Assembly: GCA_965198715.1 (NCBI GenBank)
Contig: CBDAPV010000002.1
Location: 620,001-684,000, forward strand
Source of the DNA: RH-AL1 sp965198715
Lineage (GTDB): Bacteria; Pseudomonadota; Alphaproteobacteria; Rhizobiales; Beijerinckiaceae
Direction: 5' to 3'
DNA: 64,000 nucleotides
Part shown: positions 1 through 7,791 of the stretch, in pieces
How positions within the stretch are numbered: the first letter of the stretch is position 1
How the letters are laid out: the number at the start of each line of letters is the position of its first letter
The notes under the pieces: model-generated
What the model was told of the DNA's origin: nothing
The model's database searches: none
Seen by the model: the letters and a program-made list of their open reading frames with translations, nothing else
Made by a program: the position numbers and the translations under genes

Positions 1-2526
1 CCCGGCCACGGCGCGCACGGCGTCGTCGAACATCGCGATCTGCGCCGGGAAGATGTCGCGGAACAGGCCGGAAATGCGCAGCGTGACGTCGACGCGCGGA
101 CGCTCCATCGCGGCGAAGGGCAGGATCTCGAATCCGCCGACGCGGGCGCTGTCGTGGTCCCAGCGTGGGCGCACGCCGAGATGCGCCAGCGCCTGCGCGA
201 GGTCCTCGCCGGCGGTGCGCATCGTGGCGCTGGCCCACAGGTCGAGCACCAGCGCGCGGGGCCACTCGCCGTGGTCCTGCGCGTGGCGCTCGGCGACGGC
301 GTCGGCGGCGCGGCGGCCGATCTCGTACGCCGTGCGGCTGGGCACGGCGCGCGGGTCGGTGCCGTAGAGATTGCGGCCGGTGGGCAGCACGTCGGTGCGC
401 CCGCGCGAGGGTGCGCCGGCGGGGCCGCCGGGCACGAAGCGGCCGGCCAGCGCGGCGAGGAGGCCGCGACGCTCGCCGGCGGCGCAGGCGAAGTCCTCGC
501 CTCGCCCGAACACGTGCAGCCCGTCGCGGATGCGCATCTCCTTGACGTCGCAGAGCCACCCGTCGAGGGCCTGCAGGGCGTCGCCGCCGGCGGCGGCGTC
601 GATGCCGGCCTCCGCCACCAGCCCGGTCTCGGCGGCGCGCTCGAGAATCGTGCGGGCGATCAGCCGGGCGCGCTTGGGATCGAGCGTATCGGCGGCGGCA
701 TACTCGTCGAGCAGCGCCTCAAGCTCGGCGGCGGCGCCGTGCACGCCGGCCTCGATCAGAGGCGGCGTCAGGTGGCCGACCGTCACCGCCGCGTTGCGCC
801 GCTTGGCCTGCGCCGCCTCGCCGGGGTTGTTGACGATGAAGGGGTAGATCAGCGGCGTCGGGCCGAGCAGCGCTTCCGGCGCGCAGCCTGACGTGAGCGC
901 CACGGGTTTGCCGGGACACCATTCCAGGGTGCCGTGCGTGCCGCAATGGACGAGAGCGTGGGCTTGGAAGCTGTGCCGCAGCCAGAGGTAGAACGCGATG
1001 TAGGCGTGGGCCGGCGGCAGCCCCGTGTCGTGATACTGCGCCTGGCGAGCCGCGCGCGGCCCGCGGTCGGGCTGCAGCGCGAGGACGAGGTTCTGGGCTT
1101 GAAAGGTGCGGATTGGGAAAGTGGCGTCGACGAGGGTGGGATCGGTCGACGGGTCGCCCCAGGCGGCGGTGACGGCGGCGACGAAGGACGCGGGCAGGGT
1201 GCGGAGGAGCCGTTGGTAATCGCCTAGCGGCAGGGCCGCAGCCGAAGAACCGCGCTTCAAGGCTTCCATCAGGTCGGAGATGGGCGGCAGCTCGCCAATG
1301 TCGTATCCTCCGGCCCTCAAATCCTCGCAGACCGCCAGCACGCTGGCCGGGGTGTCGAGCCCCACGGCATAGCTTTCGCGGCCGAGCTTGCCGGGGTAGT
1401 CGGAGAGCACCATCGCCACCCGGCGCTGCGCCGCCGCTTTGCGCCGCAGCCTCGCCCAGGCCGCCGCCAGGTCGGCGACGAAGGCCACGCGGTCGGGCAG
1501 GGGACGGTGCACCTGGCGGGAGAACTCGAGCGCGTCGGAGCGCTCGCTCCCGGCCTTGCAGGAGATCGCGGCGGTGACGAGCCGCCCGTCCATCTCCGGC
1601 AGCACCACGTTCATGGCGAGGTCGGCCGGCCCGAGGCCGCGCGGGTTGGCGGCCCACGCCTCCTCGCTCGCCTGGCCGAGGATCGCCTGCAGCACGGTGG
1701 CGTCGGCGCGATCGAGCACGCTGGCGGCGCCGTCGGCGCCCTGGCCGGAGAAGGCGGTGAGGTTGACGATGACGTCGGGGCGCAGTTCGTCGATGTGCCT
1801 GGCGAGGATCGCGGCGGCGGCGGCATCCTTGAGGCTGGTGGCGTAGAGCGCCGTCACCGCCAAACCGCGGGCGGCGAGTGCGTCGGCCATGGCCGTCACC
1901 GGCGCGTGGTCGCCGGAGAGCACCATCGAGCGGTAGAAGGTGATCAGCGCCCGGCCGGCACTCGCGTCGGCTTCGCGGCAGCCGGCCACGAAGCGCCCGG
2001 CGGGGGGCACCGGGCGCGGCTCGCGCCACGGCGCCGGCTGGCCTAGGCGGGTGGAGACCCAGCCCAGCAGCGCGCCCATGTTGCCGCTGCCGCCGTAGCC
2101 GAAGAAGCGCCACAGCCGCCGCAGGTCGTCCTCGGCCAGGGTCGACGCGGCGTCGAGCCGCGGGTCGAGCCGGTCGCAGCCGGGCAGCAGGGCCAGCGCC
2201 ACGCCGTTCGCGCGGGCGACGCGGGCGACCTCCTCGACGCCGTAGCGCCAGTAGTCGAGGCCGCCCAGCAGCCGCACCAGCACGAAGCGGGCTTTGGCCA
2301 CCACCTTCTCGGCGTAGAGGTCGACGGAATAGGGGTGCTTCAGGCGCGACAGCGACGCCAGCCGCAGGCTCGGCGCATCCGCGGGGCGGTCCGCGGCGGC
2401 GGCGGCCAGCGCGCCGAGATCGGCATCGGAGAAGGACAGCACGATGATGTCGCCCGGGCTCTGACCCAGGTCCACCGCCGCGTCGCCCTCGTCGAGGGTC
2501 CGGCTCTGCGTCGCCAGCAGGTGCAT
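1..2526 (-). CDS. cobN: Cobaltochelatase subunit CobN (3' end beyond the window)
   Basis: Large subunit of the aerobic ATP-dependent cobaltochelatase CobNST, which inserts cobalt into hydrogenobyrinic acid a,c-diamide in cobalamin synthesis in the cytoplasm. The frame stays open from the ATG at 2526 to base 1, giving 842 codons of a protein usually 1100-1300 residues long, so the C-terminus is missing here. The N-terminus (MHLLATQSRTLDEGDAAVDL) is typical of CobN, as are a THGTLEWCPGK motif near residue 530, where the family has HxGTHGxLEWLPGK, and a following NNPGEAAQAKRR segment. The start overlaps the cobW stop codon (TGATG), so the two genes are translationally coupled and share the upstream cobalamin riboswitch. 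CobS and CobT are not in the window. The paralogous magnesium chelatase BchH/ChlH is less likely because of the CobW neighbour and the riboswitch. Confidence 0.93.
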   Translation of the reverse strand, partial: MHLLATQSRTLDEGDAAVDLGQSPGDIIVLSFSDADLGALAAAAADRPADAPSLRLASLSRLKHPYSVDLYAEKVVAKARFVLVRLLGGLDYWRYGVEEVARVARANGVALALLPGCDRLDPRLDAASTLAEDDLRRLWRFFGYGGSGNMGALLGWVSTRLGQPAPWREPRPVPPAGRFVAGCREADASAGRALITFYRSMVLSGDHAPVTAMADALAARGLAVTALYATSLKDAAAAAILARHIDELRPDVIVNLTAFSGQGADGAASVLDRADATVLQAILGQASEEAWAANPRGLGPADLAMNVVLPEMDGRLVTAAISCKAGSERSDALEFSRQVHRPLPDRVAFVADLAAAWARLRRKAAAQRRVAMVLSDYPGKLGRESYAVGLDTPASVLAVCEDLRAGGYDIGELPPISDLMEALKRGSSAAALPLGDYQRLLRTLPASFVAAVTAAWGDPSTDPTLVDATFPIRTFQAQNLVLALQPDRGPRAARQAQYHDTGLPPAHAYIAFYLWLRHSFQAHALVHCGTHGTLEWCPGKPVALTSGCAPEALLGPTPLIYPFIVNNPGEAAQAKRRNAAVTVGHLTPPLIEAGVHGAAAELEALLDEYAAADTLDPKRARLIARTILERAAETGLVAEAGIDAAAGGDALQALDGWLCDVKEMRIRDGLHVFGRGEDFACAAGERRGLLAALAGRFVPGGPAGAPSRGRTDVLPTGRNLYGTDPRAVPSRTAYEIGRRAADAVAERHAQDHGEWPRALVLDLWASATMRTAGEDLAQALAHLGVRPRWDHDSARVGGFEILPFAAMERPRVDVTLRISGLFRDIFPAQIAMFDDAVRAVAG

Positions 2527-3560
2527 CAGGCGGCCATCGCCTCGCCGGCGATCTCGCGCTCGATGGCGGCCACATCGAGGCCCTTCTCGCCAATGACCAT
2601 GAGCCGGCCCTGCCGGACCTCGCCAGCCAACCAGGGCCGATCGAAGCTTTTCTCGAAACGCGCGCCGACGCCCTGCACCAGGAGGCGCATCGGCTTGCCC
2701 GACACGGCGACGAAGCCCTTCATCCGCAGGATATCGTGGCGCTCGGCCACGACAGCCAGCTTGCGCAGCAGCGCATCGGGCTCGGCGACGGCATCGAGCG
2801 CGACGACGAAGGAGTCGAAATCGTCGTGGTCGTGGTCCGGCTCGGCATCGTGGTGCGAGGGGCGCTGGGCGAGATCGTCCTCGGCCTTGGCATCGAGGCC
2901 GAGCAGAAGCGCCGCGTCGAGCTTGCCATGACGGGTGCCGACCACCTTCACCGCGCGCGAAATGGTGGCGCGGATCTCGGCCTCGACCCGTTCGCGCGTG
3001 GCGTCGTCGAGCAGGTCGCACTTGTTCAGTACCACGAGGTCGGCGCAGAGCAGCTGGTCTTCGTAGACCTCCTCCAGCGGGTTGTCGTGCTCGACATTGG
3101 GGTCGGCGGCGCGTTGGGCCGCCAGCTTGGCGGGATCGTCGGCGAAGCGCCCGGCGGCCACGGCGGCACCGTCGACCACGGCGATAACGCCGTCGACCGT
3201 CAGCTTGCGGCGCACGTCGGGCCAGTCGAAGGCCTTCACCAGCGGCTTGGGCAAAGCGAGGCCGGAGGTCTCGATGACGATGTGCTCCGGAGGCGGGTCG
3301 AGCGCCAGCAGCTTTTCGATGGCGGGCAGGAAGTCGTCGGCGACGGTGCAGCAGATGCAGCCGTTGGCGAGCTCGATGATCTCCGGGCAATTGTCGACGC
3401 CGCAGCCGCGCAGCACCTCGCCGTCGACGCCGACGTCGCCGAACTCGTTGACGATCAGGGCGAGGCGATGCGTGCCGGCATTCTCCAGCAGGTGGCGGAT
3501 CATCGTGGTCTTGCCGGCCCCGAGGAAGCCGGTGACGATGGTCGCTGGGATCTTGGCCAA
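2526..3560 (-). CDS. cobW: Cobalamin biosynthesis GTPase CobW
   Basis: G3E-family P-loop GTPase and metallochaperone of about 344 residues, thought to supply cobalt for the CobN step. From the chosen start the Walker A (GFLGAGKTT) lies at residues 11-19, the metal-binding GCICC motif at 67-71, an NKCD guanine-specificity motif in mid-protein, and a His/Asp-rich stretch (HHDAEPDHDHDD) before the C-terminal CobW_C domain. I chose the TTG at 3560 because it places the protein directly before the conserved KIPATIVTGFLGAGKTT. The frame stays open to 3908, but that extension would run through the cobalamin riboswitch, and no ATG or GTG lies in frame near the domain start. The stop overlaps the cobN ATG. 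Expression should fall when adenosylcobalamin is abundant. Confidence 0.93.
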   Translation of the reverse strand: MAKIPATIVTGFLGAGKTTMIRHLLENAGTHRLALIVNEFGDVGVDGEVLRGCGVDNCPEIIELANGCICCTVADDFLPAIEKLLALDPPPEHIVIETSGLALPKPLVKAFDWPDVRRKLTVDGVIAVVDGAAVAAGRFADDPAKLAAQRAADPNVEHDNPLEEVYEDQLLCADLVVLNKCDLLDDATRERVEAEIRATISRAVKVVGTRHGKLDAALLLGLDAKAEDDLAQRPSHHDAEPDHDHDDFDSFVVALDAVAEPDALLRKLAVVAERHDILRMKGFVAVSGKPMRLLVQGVGARFEKSFDRPWLAGEVRQGRLMVIGEKGLDVAAIEREIAGEAMAA

Positions 3561-3663
3561 AGGGGCACCTCGCCGGACACAGGGGTGCGGACATGCGCTC
3601 GCGCGCTTCGCCTTGGCAGGCTCGTGCGTGGCTTTGGGACACCCCGCCCCGCCACTCCGATAC

Positions 3664-3853
3664 GCTTCGGCAGGTCTCCTGGCTCGCGGAGTTTTCGTCG
3701 ACGCGCCGCCTTCCCGGTTTCCCAGTGGCTCGAGGTCGGGACCTCGTGGCGCGCCGCTCCGCCGACAGTTGCGGGGGCAGCCGCGGCTTGGGCCGGTTGA
3801 CACCGGCCGCACCGCATTCCCTCTTAGCCCGCGGGTGAGCGCGGGACCGATGC
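3664..3853 (-). promoter_or_regulatory. Cobalamin (B12) riboswitch upstream of cobW-cobN
   Basis: Read on the minus strand, the conserved blocks come in the right order: GGGAATGCGGTG (about 3810-3821), GCTGCCCCCGCAACTGT (about 3765-3781), GCCACTGGGAAACCGGGAAGG (about 3710-3731) and the B12 box GAGCCAGGAGACCTGCC. A closing P1 stem can be drawn between GCATCGGT (3846-3853) and GCCGAAGC (3664-3671) with one mismatch. The element ends about 100 nt before the cobW TTG. That leaves room for an expression platform that hides the ribosome site or forms a terminator when adenosylcobalamin binds. The family assignment is secure; the mode of control is inferred. Confidence 0.95.
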
Positions 3854-4063
3854 GTGGCGGCACCCTACGCTGAGGCGTGGGGGTGTCAACGTCGCGCATT
3901 GTCAACATGGCATGATCGGGTCGGGACCGGACCCTGCGCCGTGGTCGTGCGAGCCCGTCAGCCTGCCGACGCGCCGCCGCTGTGGGCTATCGCGCCGAAA
4001 ACAACGATGTCGAGATCGAGAAGCCGACCAGTCTTCCCTCAAGCTGAGCTTGTTGCATGAGAG

Positions 4064-4221
4064 CCCCTTCTCCCCTTGCGGGCGAAGGGGCCAAAGGGCG
4101 GATGAGGGGTCGGGTCACCTTTCCTATCGCGTAAAGCCTCACGTCGAGATCAGCCCTTAGAAAGGTATCCCGACCCCTCATCCGGCGCTTTGCGCCACCT
4201 TCTCTCGCAAGGAGGGAAGGG
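4064..4221. repeat. Long imperfect inverted repeat (REP-like palindromic pair)
   Basis: The left arm (about 4064-4120) and right arm (about 4163-4221) are imperfect reverse complements over nearly 60 bases. The best block is CCGACCCCTCATCC against GGATGAGGGGTCGG. Each arm ends in a smaller C/G-rich hairpin of the form CCTTCTCC...GGAGAAGG. This architecture is common in intergenic DNA of Hyphomicrobiales. It lies between the 3' end of nfuA and the cobW leader, where it could end nfuA transcription. I see no coding capacity. Confidence 0.75.
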
Positions 4222-4224
4222 ACG

Positions 4225-4791
4225 CTAGACCTGCTCGACGCTCAGCACTTCCGGCACAAAATGCGTCAGCAGGTTCTGGATGCCGTGCTTCAGCGTGGCG
4301 GTGGAGGAGGGGCAGCCCTGGCAGGAGCCTTTCATGGCGAGATAGACCGTGCCTTCGCGGAAACCGCGGAACTTGATGTCACCGCCGTCGCCGGCGACCG
4401 CGGGGCGCACTCGGGTCTCGAGCAGGTCCTTGATCGTGTCGACGATCTCGGCGTCGTCGGCATCGAAGAACTCGTCGGCCTCGGCGCCGTCGGCCGCCTC
4501 GCCCTCGACGAGCAGCGGCGCGCCCGAGGTGAAATGCTCCATGATGGTGCCGAGCACCGCCGGCTTCAGCGCTGACCAGTCGGTCTCGTCTAGCTTGGTC
4601 ACGGAAATGAAGTCGGAGCCGTAGAACACGCCGGAGACGCCGTCGATCTCGAACAGCGCTCCGGCCAAAGGCGAGCGCTGCGCGGCGGCGTAAGGGTCAC
4701 GGATATCGAGCGTGCCGCCTGGCAGCACGTCGCGGCCGGGCAGGAACTTCAGCGTCGCCGGGTTCGGCGTGGCTTCGGTCTGGATGAACAT
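4225..4791 (-). CDS. nfuA: Fe-S cluster scaffold/carrier NfuA (NifU family)
   Basis: Protein of 188 residues that carries or assembles a 4Fe-4S cluster for delivery to apo-enzymes in the cytoplasm. It has the N-terminal Nfu domain (MFIQTEATPNPATLKFLPG) and the C-terminal NifU domain with the cluster-binding CxxC in GSCQGCPSS (Cys156 and Cys159). The ATG at 4791 is preceded by AGGAGA at a good distance and matches the family N-terminus; longer readings to 4983 have no support. Length is typical. Downstream on the same strand, after the palindromic repeat, come cobW and cobN, probably as a separate unit with its own promoter. Confidence 0.95.
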   Translation of the reverse strand: MFIQTEATPNPATLKFLPGRDVLPGGTLDIRDPYAAAQRSPLAGALFEIDGVSGVFYGSDFISVTKLDETDWSALKPAVLGTIMEHFTSGAPLLVEGEAADGAEADEFFDADDAEIVDTIKDLLETRVRPAVAGDGGDIKFRGFREGTVYLAMKGSCQGCPSSTATLKHGIQNLLTHFVPEVLSVEQV

Positions 4792-5111
4792 GAGTTCTCC
4801 TCGAGAAGAGCGGCGTCTAGCGCCGGGAACGCGTTGGGCTTGATATGGGCGAAGTGCGCAAGGCGCACAAGCGAAGGCGTTCACGGGTGTCCCGGCCGCT
4901 CGCAGGGCGCCGATTCGACCGACCCCGAAAACGAGGATGCAACATCCCGGCGCCGGTGGCCGGGACAAGCCCGGCCATGACAACGTGCAAGGCGGAGCTC
5001 TGCTTCCGTCTTACGCCTGTCACTTGATCCGGTGAGGGAGTGCGGTCACAAGGCGCGCGCTCCTTCTCCCGGCCCTGGGAGGAGGATTGCTAGGCAAGAA
5101 AGACGAGACGC
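4792..5111. other. Divergent intergenic region nfuA/hss
   Basis: This stretch of 320 bases has no credible gene. It must hold the promoters of nfuA (leftward) and the homospermidine synthase gene (rightward), though no clear -35/-10 pair can be picked. At 4958-4976 is a perfect 7-bp stem with a 5-nt loop (GGCCGGG-ACAAG-CCCGGCC), a dispersed palindrome type often seen between alphaproteobacterial genes. Confidence 0.6.
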
Positions 5112-6560
5112 ATGACCGACTGGCCGGTGCACGGGACGATCACGGGGCCCATCGTGATGATCGGATTCGGCTCCATCGGGCGGGGTACGCTGCCGTTGAT
5201 CGAGCGGCATTTCCACTTCGATGCCAAGCGCTTCACCGTGATCGATCCCGTCGACGCCGACCGCGGCCTGCTCGACGAGCGCAAGATTCGCTTCGTGCAG
5301 GACAAGGTCACCCGGGACAACATGGAAGCGCTGCTGCGCCCGTTGCTTGAGGAGGGTGAAGGGCAGCCCTTCATCGTCAACCTCTCCGTCGAGGTCTCCT
5401 CGGTGGCGGTGATGCGGCTCGCCCACGAGGTCGGCGCGCTCTACGTCGACACGGTGGCCGAGCCCTGGCCGGGCTTCTACACCGACACCTCGCTGTCGGT
5501 GTCGCAGCGCTCGAACTATGCGCTGCGCGAGGCGGTGATGGACCTCAAGCGCGAATATGCAGGAAAAGGTCCCACCGCGGTGAACTGCTGCGGCGCCAAC
5601 CCTGGCATGGTGTCGTGGTTCGTCAAGCAGGCGCTGCTCAACCTTTCCGCCGACCTCGGCCACGGCGCGCCCGATCCCAAGTCCTTGGAAAATTGGAGCC
5701 GGGAGGACTGGGCTAAGCTCGCCCAGACCGTCGGCGTCAAGGGCATCCACATCGCCGAGCGCGACACCCAGCGCGCCGCCAGCCCCAAGCCGATGGGCAC
5801 CTTCATCAACACCTGGTCGGTCGAGGGTTTCGTCTCGGAGGGGCTGCAGCCGGCCGAGCTCGGCTGGGGCACGCACGAGAAGGCGCTGCCGCCGGGGGGC
5901 CGCCGCCACGAGTTCGGGCCGGATTGCGCGATCTACCTGATGCGGCCGGGCGCCGGCACCCGCATCCGCTCGTGGTGCCCGACGCCGGGCCCGCAGCACG
6001 GTTTCCTCGTCACTCACAACGAGGCCATCTCGATCGCCGACTATCTCACGGTCCACGACGGCAAGAGCGTCGCCTATCGCCCAACCTGCCATTACGCCTA
6101 CCGGCCGGCCGACGACGCCGTGCTCTCGCTCGACGAGATGGCCGGGGCGCAATGGCAAAGACAGGCCAAGGAGCACATCCTGACCGAAGCCGAGATCGTC
6201 GACGGCATCGACGAGCTCGGCGTGCTGCTCTACGGTCACGCCAGGAACGCCTATTGGTATGGTTCGCAGCTCTCCATCGAGGAGACGCGTCGCATCGCGC
6301 CCTACCAGAACGCCACCGGCCTGCAGGTTACCTCCGCCGTGCTCGCCGGCATGGTCTGGGCGCTGGAGAACCCGGATCGCGGGGTGGTGGAGGCCGACGA
6401 GGTCGACTTCCGCCGCTGCCTCGAGGTGCAGACGCCCTACCTCGGCCCGGTGATCGGCACCTACACCGACTGGACGCCGCTCCACGACCGCGGCGTACTG
6501 TTTCCGGAGGATCTCGACGAAGAGGATCCCTGGCAGTTCAAGAACATCCTGGTGCGGTGA
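5112..6560 (+). CDS. hss: Homospermidine synthase
   Basis: NAD-dependent enzyme that makes sym-homospermidine from two putrescines (or putrescine plus spermidine) with release of ammonia (or diaminopropane). The 482 residues match the usual length of the bacterial enzyme known from Blastochloris viridis. The N-terminal Rossmann segment IVMIGFGSIGRGTLPLIERH and the following NLSVEVSSVAVMRLAHE and GALYVDTVAEPWPGFY blocks are characteristic. The gene stands alone between a divergent nfuA and crcB. Homospermidine is a major polyamine in many Hyphomicrobiales, which fits the rest of the window. The similar saccharopine dehydrogenase family is less likely because of the length and the EPWPGFY region. 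Confidence 0.93.
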   Translation: MTDWPVHGTITGPIVMIGFGSIGRGTLPLIERHFHFDAKRFTVIDPVDADRGLLDERKIRFVQDKVTRDNMEALLRPLLEEGEGQPFIVNLSVEVSSVAVMRLAHEVGALYVDTVAEPWPGFYTDTSLSVSQRSNYALREAVMDLKREYAGKGPTAVNCCGANPGMVSWFVKQALLNLSADLGHGAPDPKSLENWSREDWAKLAQTVGVKGIHIAERDTQRAASPKPMGTFINTWSVEGFVSEGLQPAELGWGTHEKALPPGGRRHEFGPDCAIYLMRPGAGTRIRSWCPTPGPQHGFLVTHNEAISIADYLTVHDGKSVAYRPTCHYAYRPADDAVLSLDEMAGAQWQRQAKEHILTEAEIVDGIDELGVLLYGHARNAYWYGSQLSIEETRRIAPYQNATGLQVTSAVLAGMVWALENPDRGVVEADEVDFRRCLEVQTPYLGPVIGTYTDWTPLHDRGVLFPEDLDEEDPWQFKNILVR

Positions 6561-6567
6561 CATGAGA

Positions 6568-6581
6568 AGGTATATATACCT
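6568..6581. repeat. Perfect 14-bp AT-rich palindrome
   Basis: AGGTATATATACCT is perfectly self-complementary and lies 8 nt after the hss stop codon and about 235 nt before crcB. Its core is unusually AT-rich for this DNA. It could be an operator for a dimeric repressor or chance. No second copy was noticed in the window. Confidence 0.45.
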
Positions 6582-6816
6582 CTAGCGCGATCCGCAACAG
6601 GCGTGCACCCCGGTTAAATCAGCCGAAACTTGGCATTGCCGTCCGCCCCTACGGCTTCGGCGTCCGCCCACACCGAAAATCACCGGTTTCGGCATTCGAC
6701 CACACCGGAATTCCGTTGCAGTCGGCGTCCGGCCACGCCGCCGATCAGCCAGGTGGCCGTCAGCCGACATCGGCACGGTGCGTGCAAACCTCCTGCGACT
6801 CGTGCAGGAAGGCTCC

Positions 6817-7215
6817 ATGCTCACCTACCTCTATATCGCGCTCGGCGGCGCTCTCGGCTCGGTCGGGCGCTACGCCGTTTCCGGCACAGTGGCGCGGGCG
6901 ACGCAGGAGGTGTTTCCCTGGGGCACGCTCACGGCCAACATTTCCGGCTGCTTCGTCATCGGCCTCTTTGCCATGCTGACCGGGCCGGACGGGCGCATCC
7001 TGGTGGCGCCGGACTTCCGGCAGTTCTTCATGGTCGGCGTCTGCGGCGGCTACACCACCTTCTCGTCTTTCAGCCTGCAGACTTTGGCGCTGGCCAGGGA
7101 CGGCGACATGACCCGGGCAGCCGCCAACGTCGTCATATCGGTGCTGTTCTGTCTGGTCGGCGTCTATCTCGGTTCGGTGCTCGGCGTCTTCATCAACCAG
7201 ATCAAAGGGGCCTGA
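6817..7215 (+). CDS. crcB: Fluoride ion channel CrcB/Fluc
   Basis: Small four-helix membrane protein (132 residues) that works as a dual-topology dimer to let fluoride out of the cell. Family signatures are GGALGSVGRYAVS near the N-terminus, a TANISGCFVIGLFA helix with the pore asparagine, and the VGVCGGYTTFSSFSLQ signature. I chose the ATG at 6817 over an in-frame GTG at 6778 because AGGAAGG lies just before it and it puts the first membrane helix at the start, as in the family. The next gene, of the DUF190 family, begins 1 nt after the stop codon. No fluoride riboswitch was recognised upstream. Confidence 0.95.
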   Translation: MLTYLYIALGGALGSVGRYAVSGTVARATQEVFPWGTLTANISGCFVIGLFAMLTGPDGRILVAPDFRQFFMVGVCGGYTTFSSFSLQTLALARDGDMTRAAANVVISVLFCLVGVYLGSVLGVFINQIKGA

Positions 7216-7216
7216 C

Positions 7217-7576
7217 ATGCCGCTCGTGGGACGCCGCGCGGTCATGCGCATCTACACCGACGAGCGCGCCAAGGGCGAACACGGGGTACTCTACGACACC
7301 ATCGTCAAGCGCGCCCGCGACGCCCAGATCGCCGGCGCCACCGTGCTGCGCGGCGTCATCGGCTTCGGCATCGATGGCCACGTGCAGCGCGCCAGCATCC
7401 TCGACCTCGCCGGCAACCTGCCTCTGACCATCGAGCTCGTCGACGACGAGGATAAGCTGCGCGCCTTCTTCAAGTCGATGGAGGGGCTGACCGACATCGG
7501 CCTGGTGACGCTGCAGGAGCTCGAAGTGCTGCATTACGACGGTGGCACGCCGGTCGGCGGTTATTCGAAGCTGTAG
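7217..7576 (+). CDS. DUF190 family protein linked to crcB
   Basis: A 119-residue soluble protein of the DUF190 family, with a ferredoxin-like fold related to PII signalling proteins. Visible features are an N-terminal strand (AVMRIYTDERAK), a central VLRGVIGFGIDGHV segment typical of the family, and the LPLTIELVDDEDKLRAFF block. It follows crcB by 1 nt, so the two are surely co-transcribed. The crcB-DUF190 pairing recurs in many bacteria, which suggests a role in control or sensing of fluoride export, but no biochemical function is established from sequence. Confidence 0.88.
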   Translation: MPLVGRRAVMRIYTDERAKGEHGVLYDTIVKRARDAQIAGATVLRGVIGFGIDGHVQRASILDLAGNLPLTIELVDDEDKLRAFFKSMEGLTDIGLVTLQELEVLHYDGGTPVGGYSKL

Positions 7577-7587
7577 CGCCAATCTAC

Positions 7588-7727
7588 CGTCTTTCCGGGG
7601 CGAGCGCAGCGAGAGCCCGAAACCCATGACAACGCGCGCGCAGGATGACGCGGCGCAATATTCCCTCTCTGTTCAGGCCGCGTTGTCATGGATTCCGGGC
7701 TCGCCTTCGGCGCCCCAGAAAGACGGC
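7588..7727. repeat. Intergenic inverted repeat, family 2
   Basis: The left arm (about 7588-7636) and right arm (about 7677-7727) are imperfect inverted copies of about 48 bases, running from CCGTCTTTC at the outer ends to CATGACAACGCG inside. A related unit lies at 35580-35687, whose centre carries CCGTCTTTCCGGCGAGCGC. This is a dispersed palindromic element typical of intergenic DNA in this order. It fills most of the gap between the DUF190 gene and the aldo/keto reductase gene. Confidence 0.75.
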
Positions 7728-7791
7728 GTCCTCGGAGCTGGCAAACACGCTCCGCCGACCCACCTATGGCGCAACCAGGATGGGATCGACG

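Noticed and set aside
719..2593. Long Arg/Ala/Pro-rich frame of about 624 codons overlapping cobN
   Set aside because: It is a shadow of cobN in another frame; the real CobN frame has the family motifs and is open to the window edge.
3561..3908. N-terminal extension of cobW by about 116 residues
   Set aside because: The extension runs through the cobalamin riboswitch and has no family similarity; the CobW domain begins right after the TTG at 3560.
6561..6816. Fluoride riboswitch upstream of crcB
   Set aside because: I looked for the conserved pseudoknot blocks and could not find them in order; only an unrelated palindrome is present.
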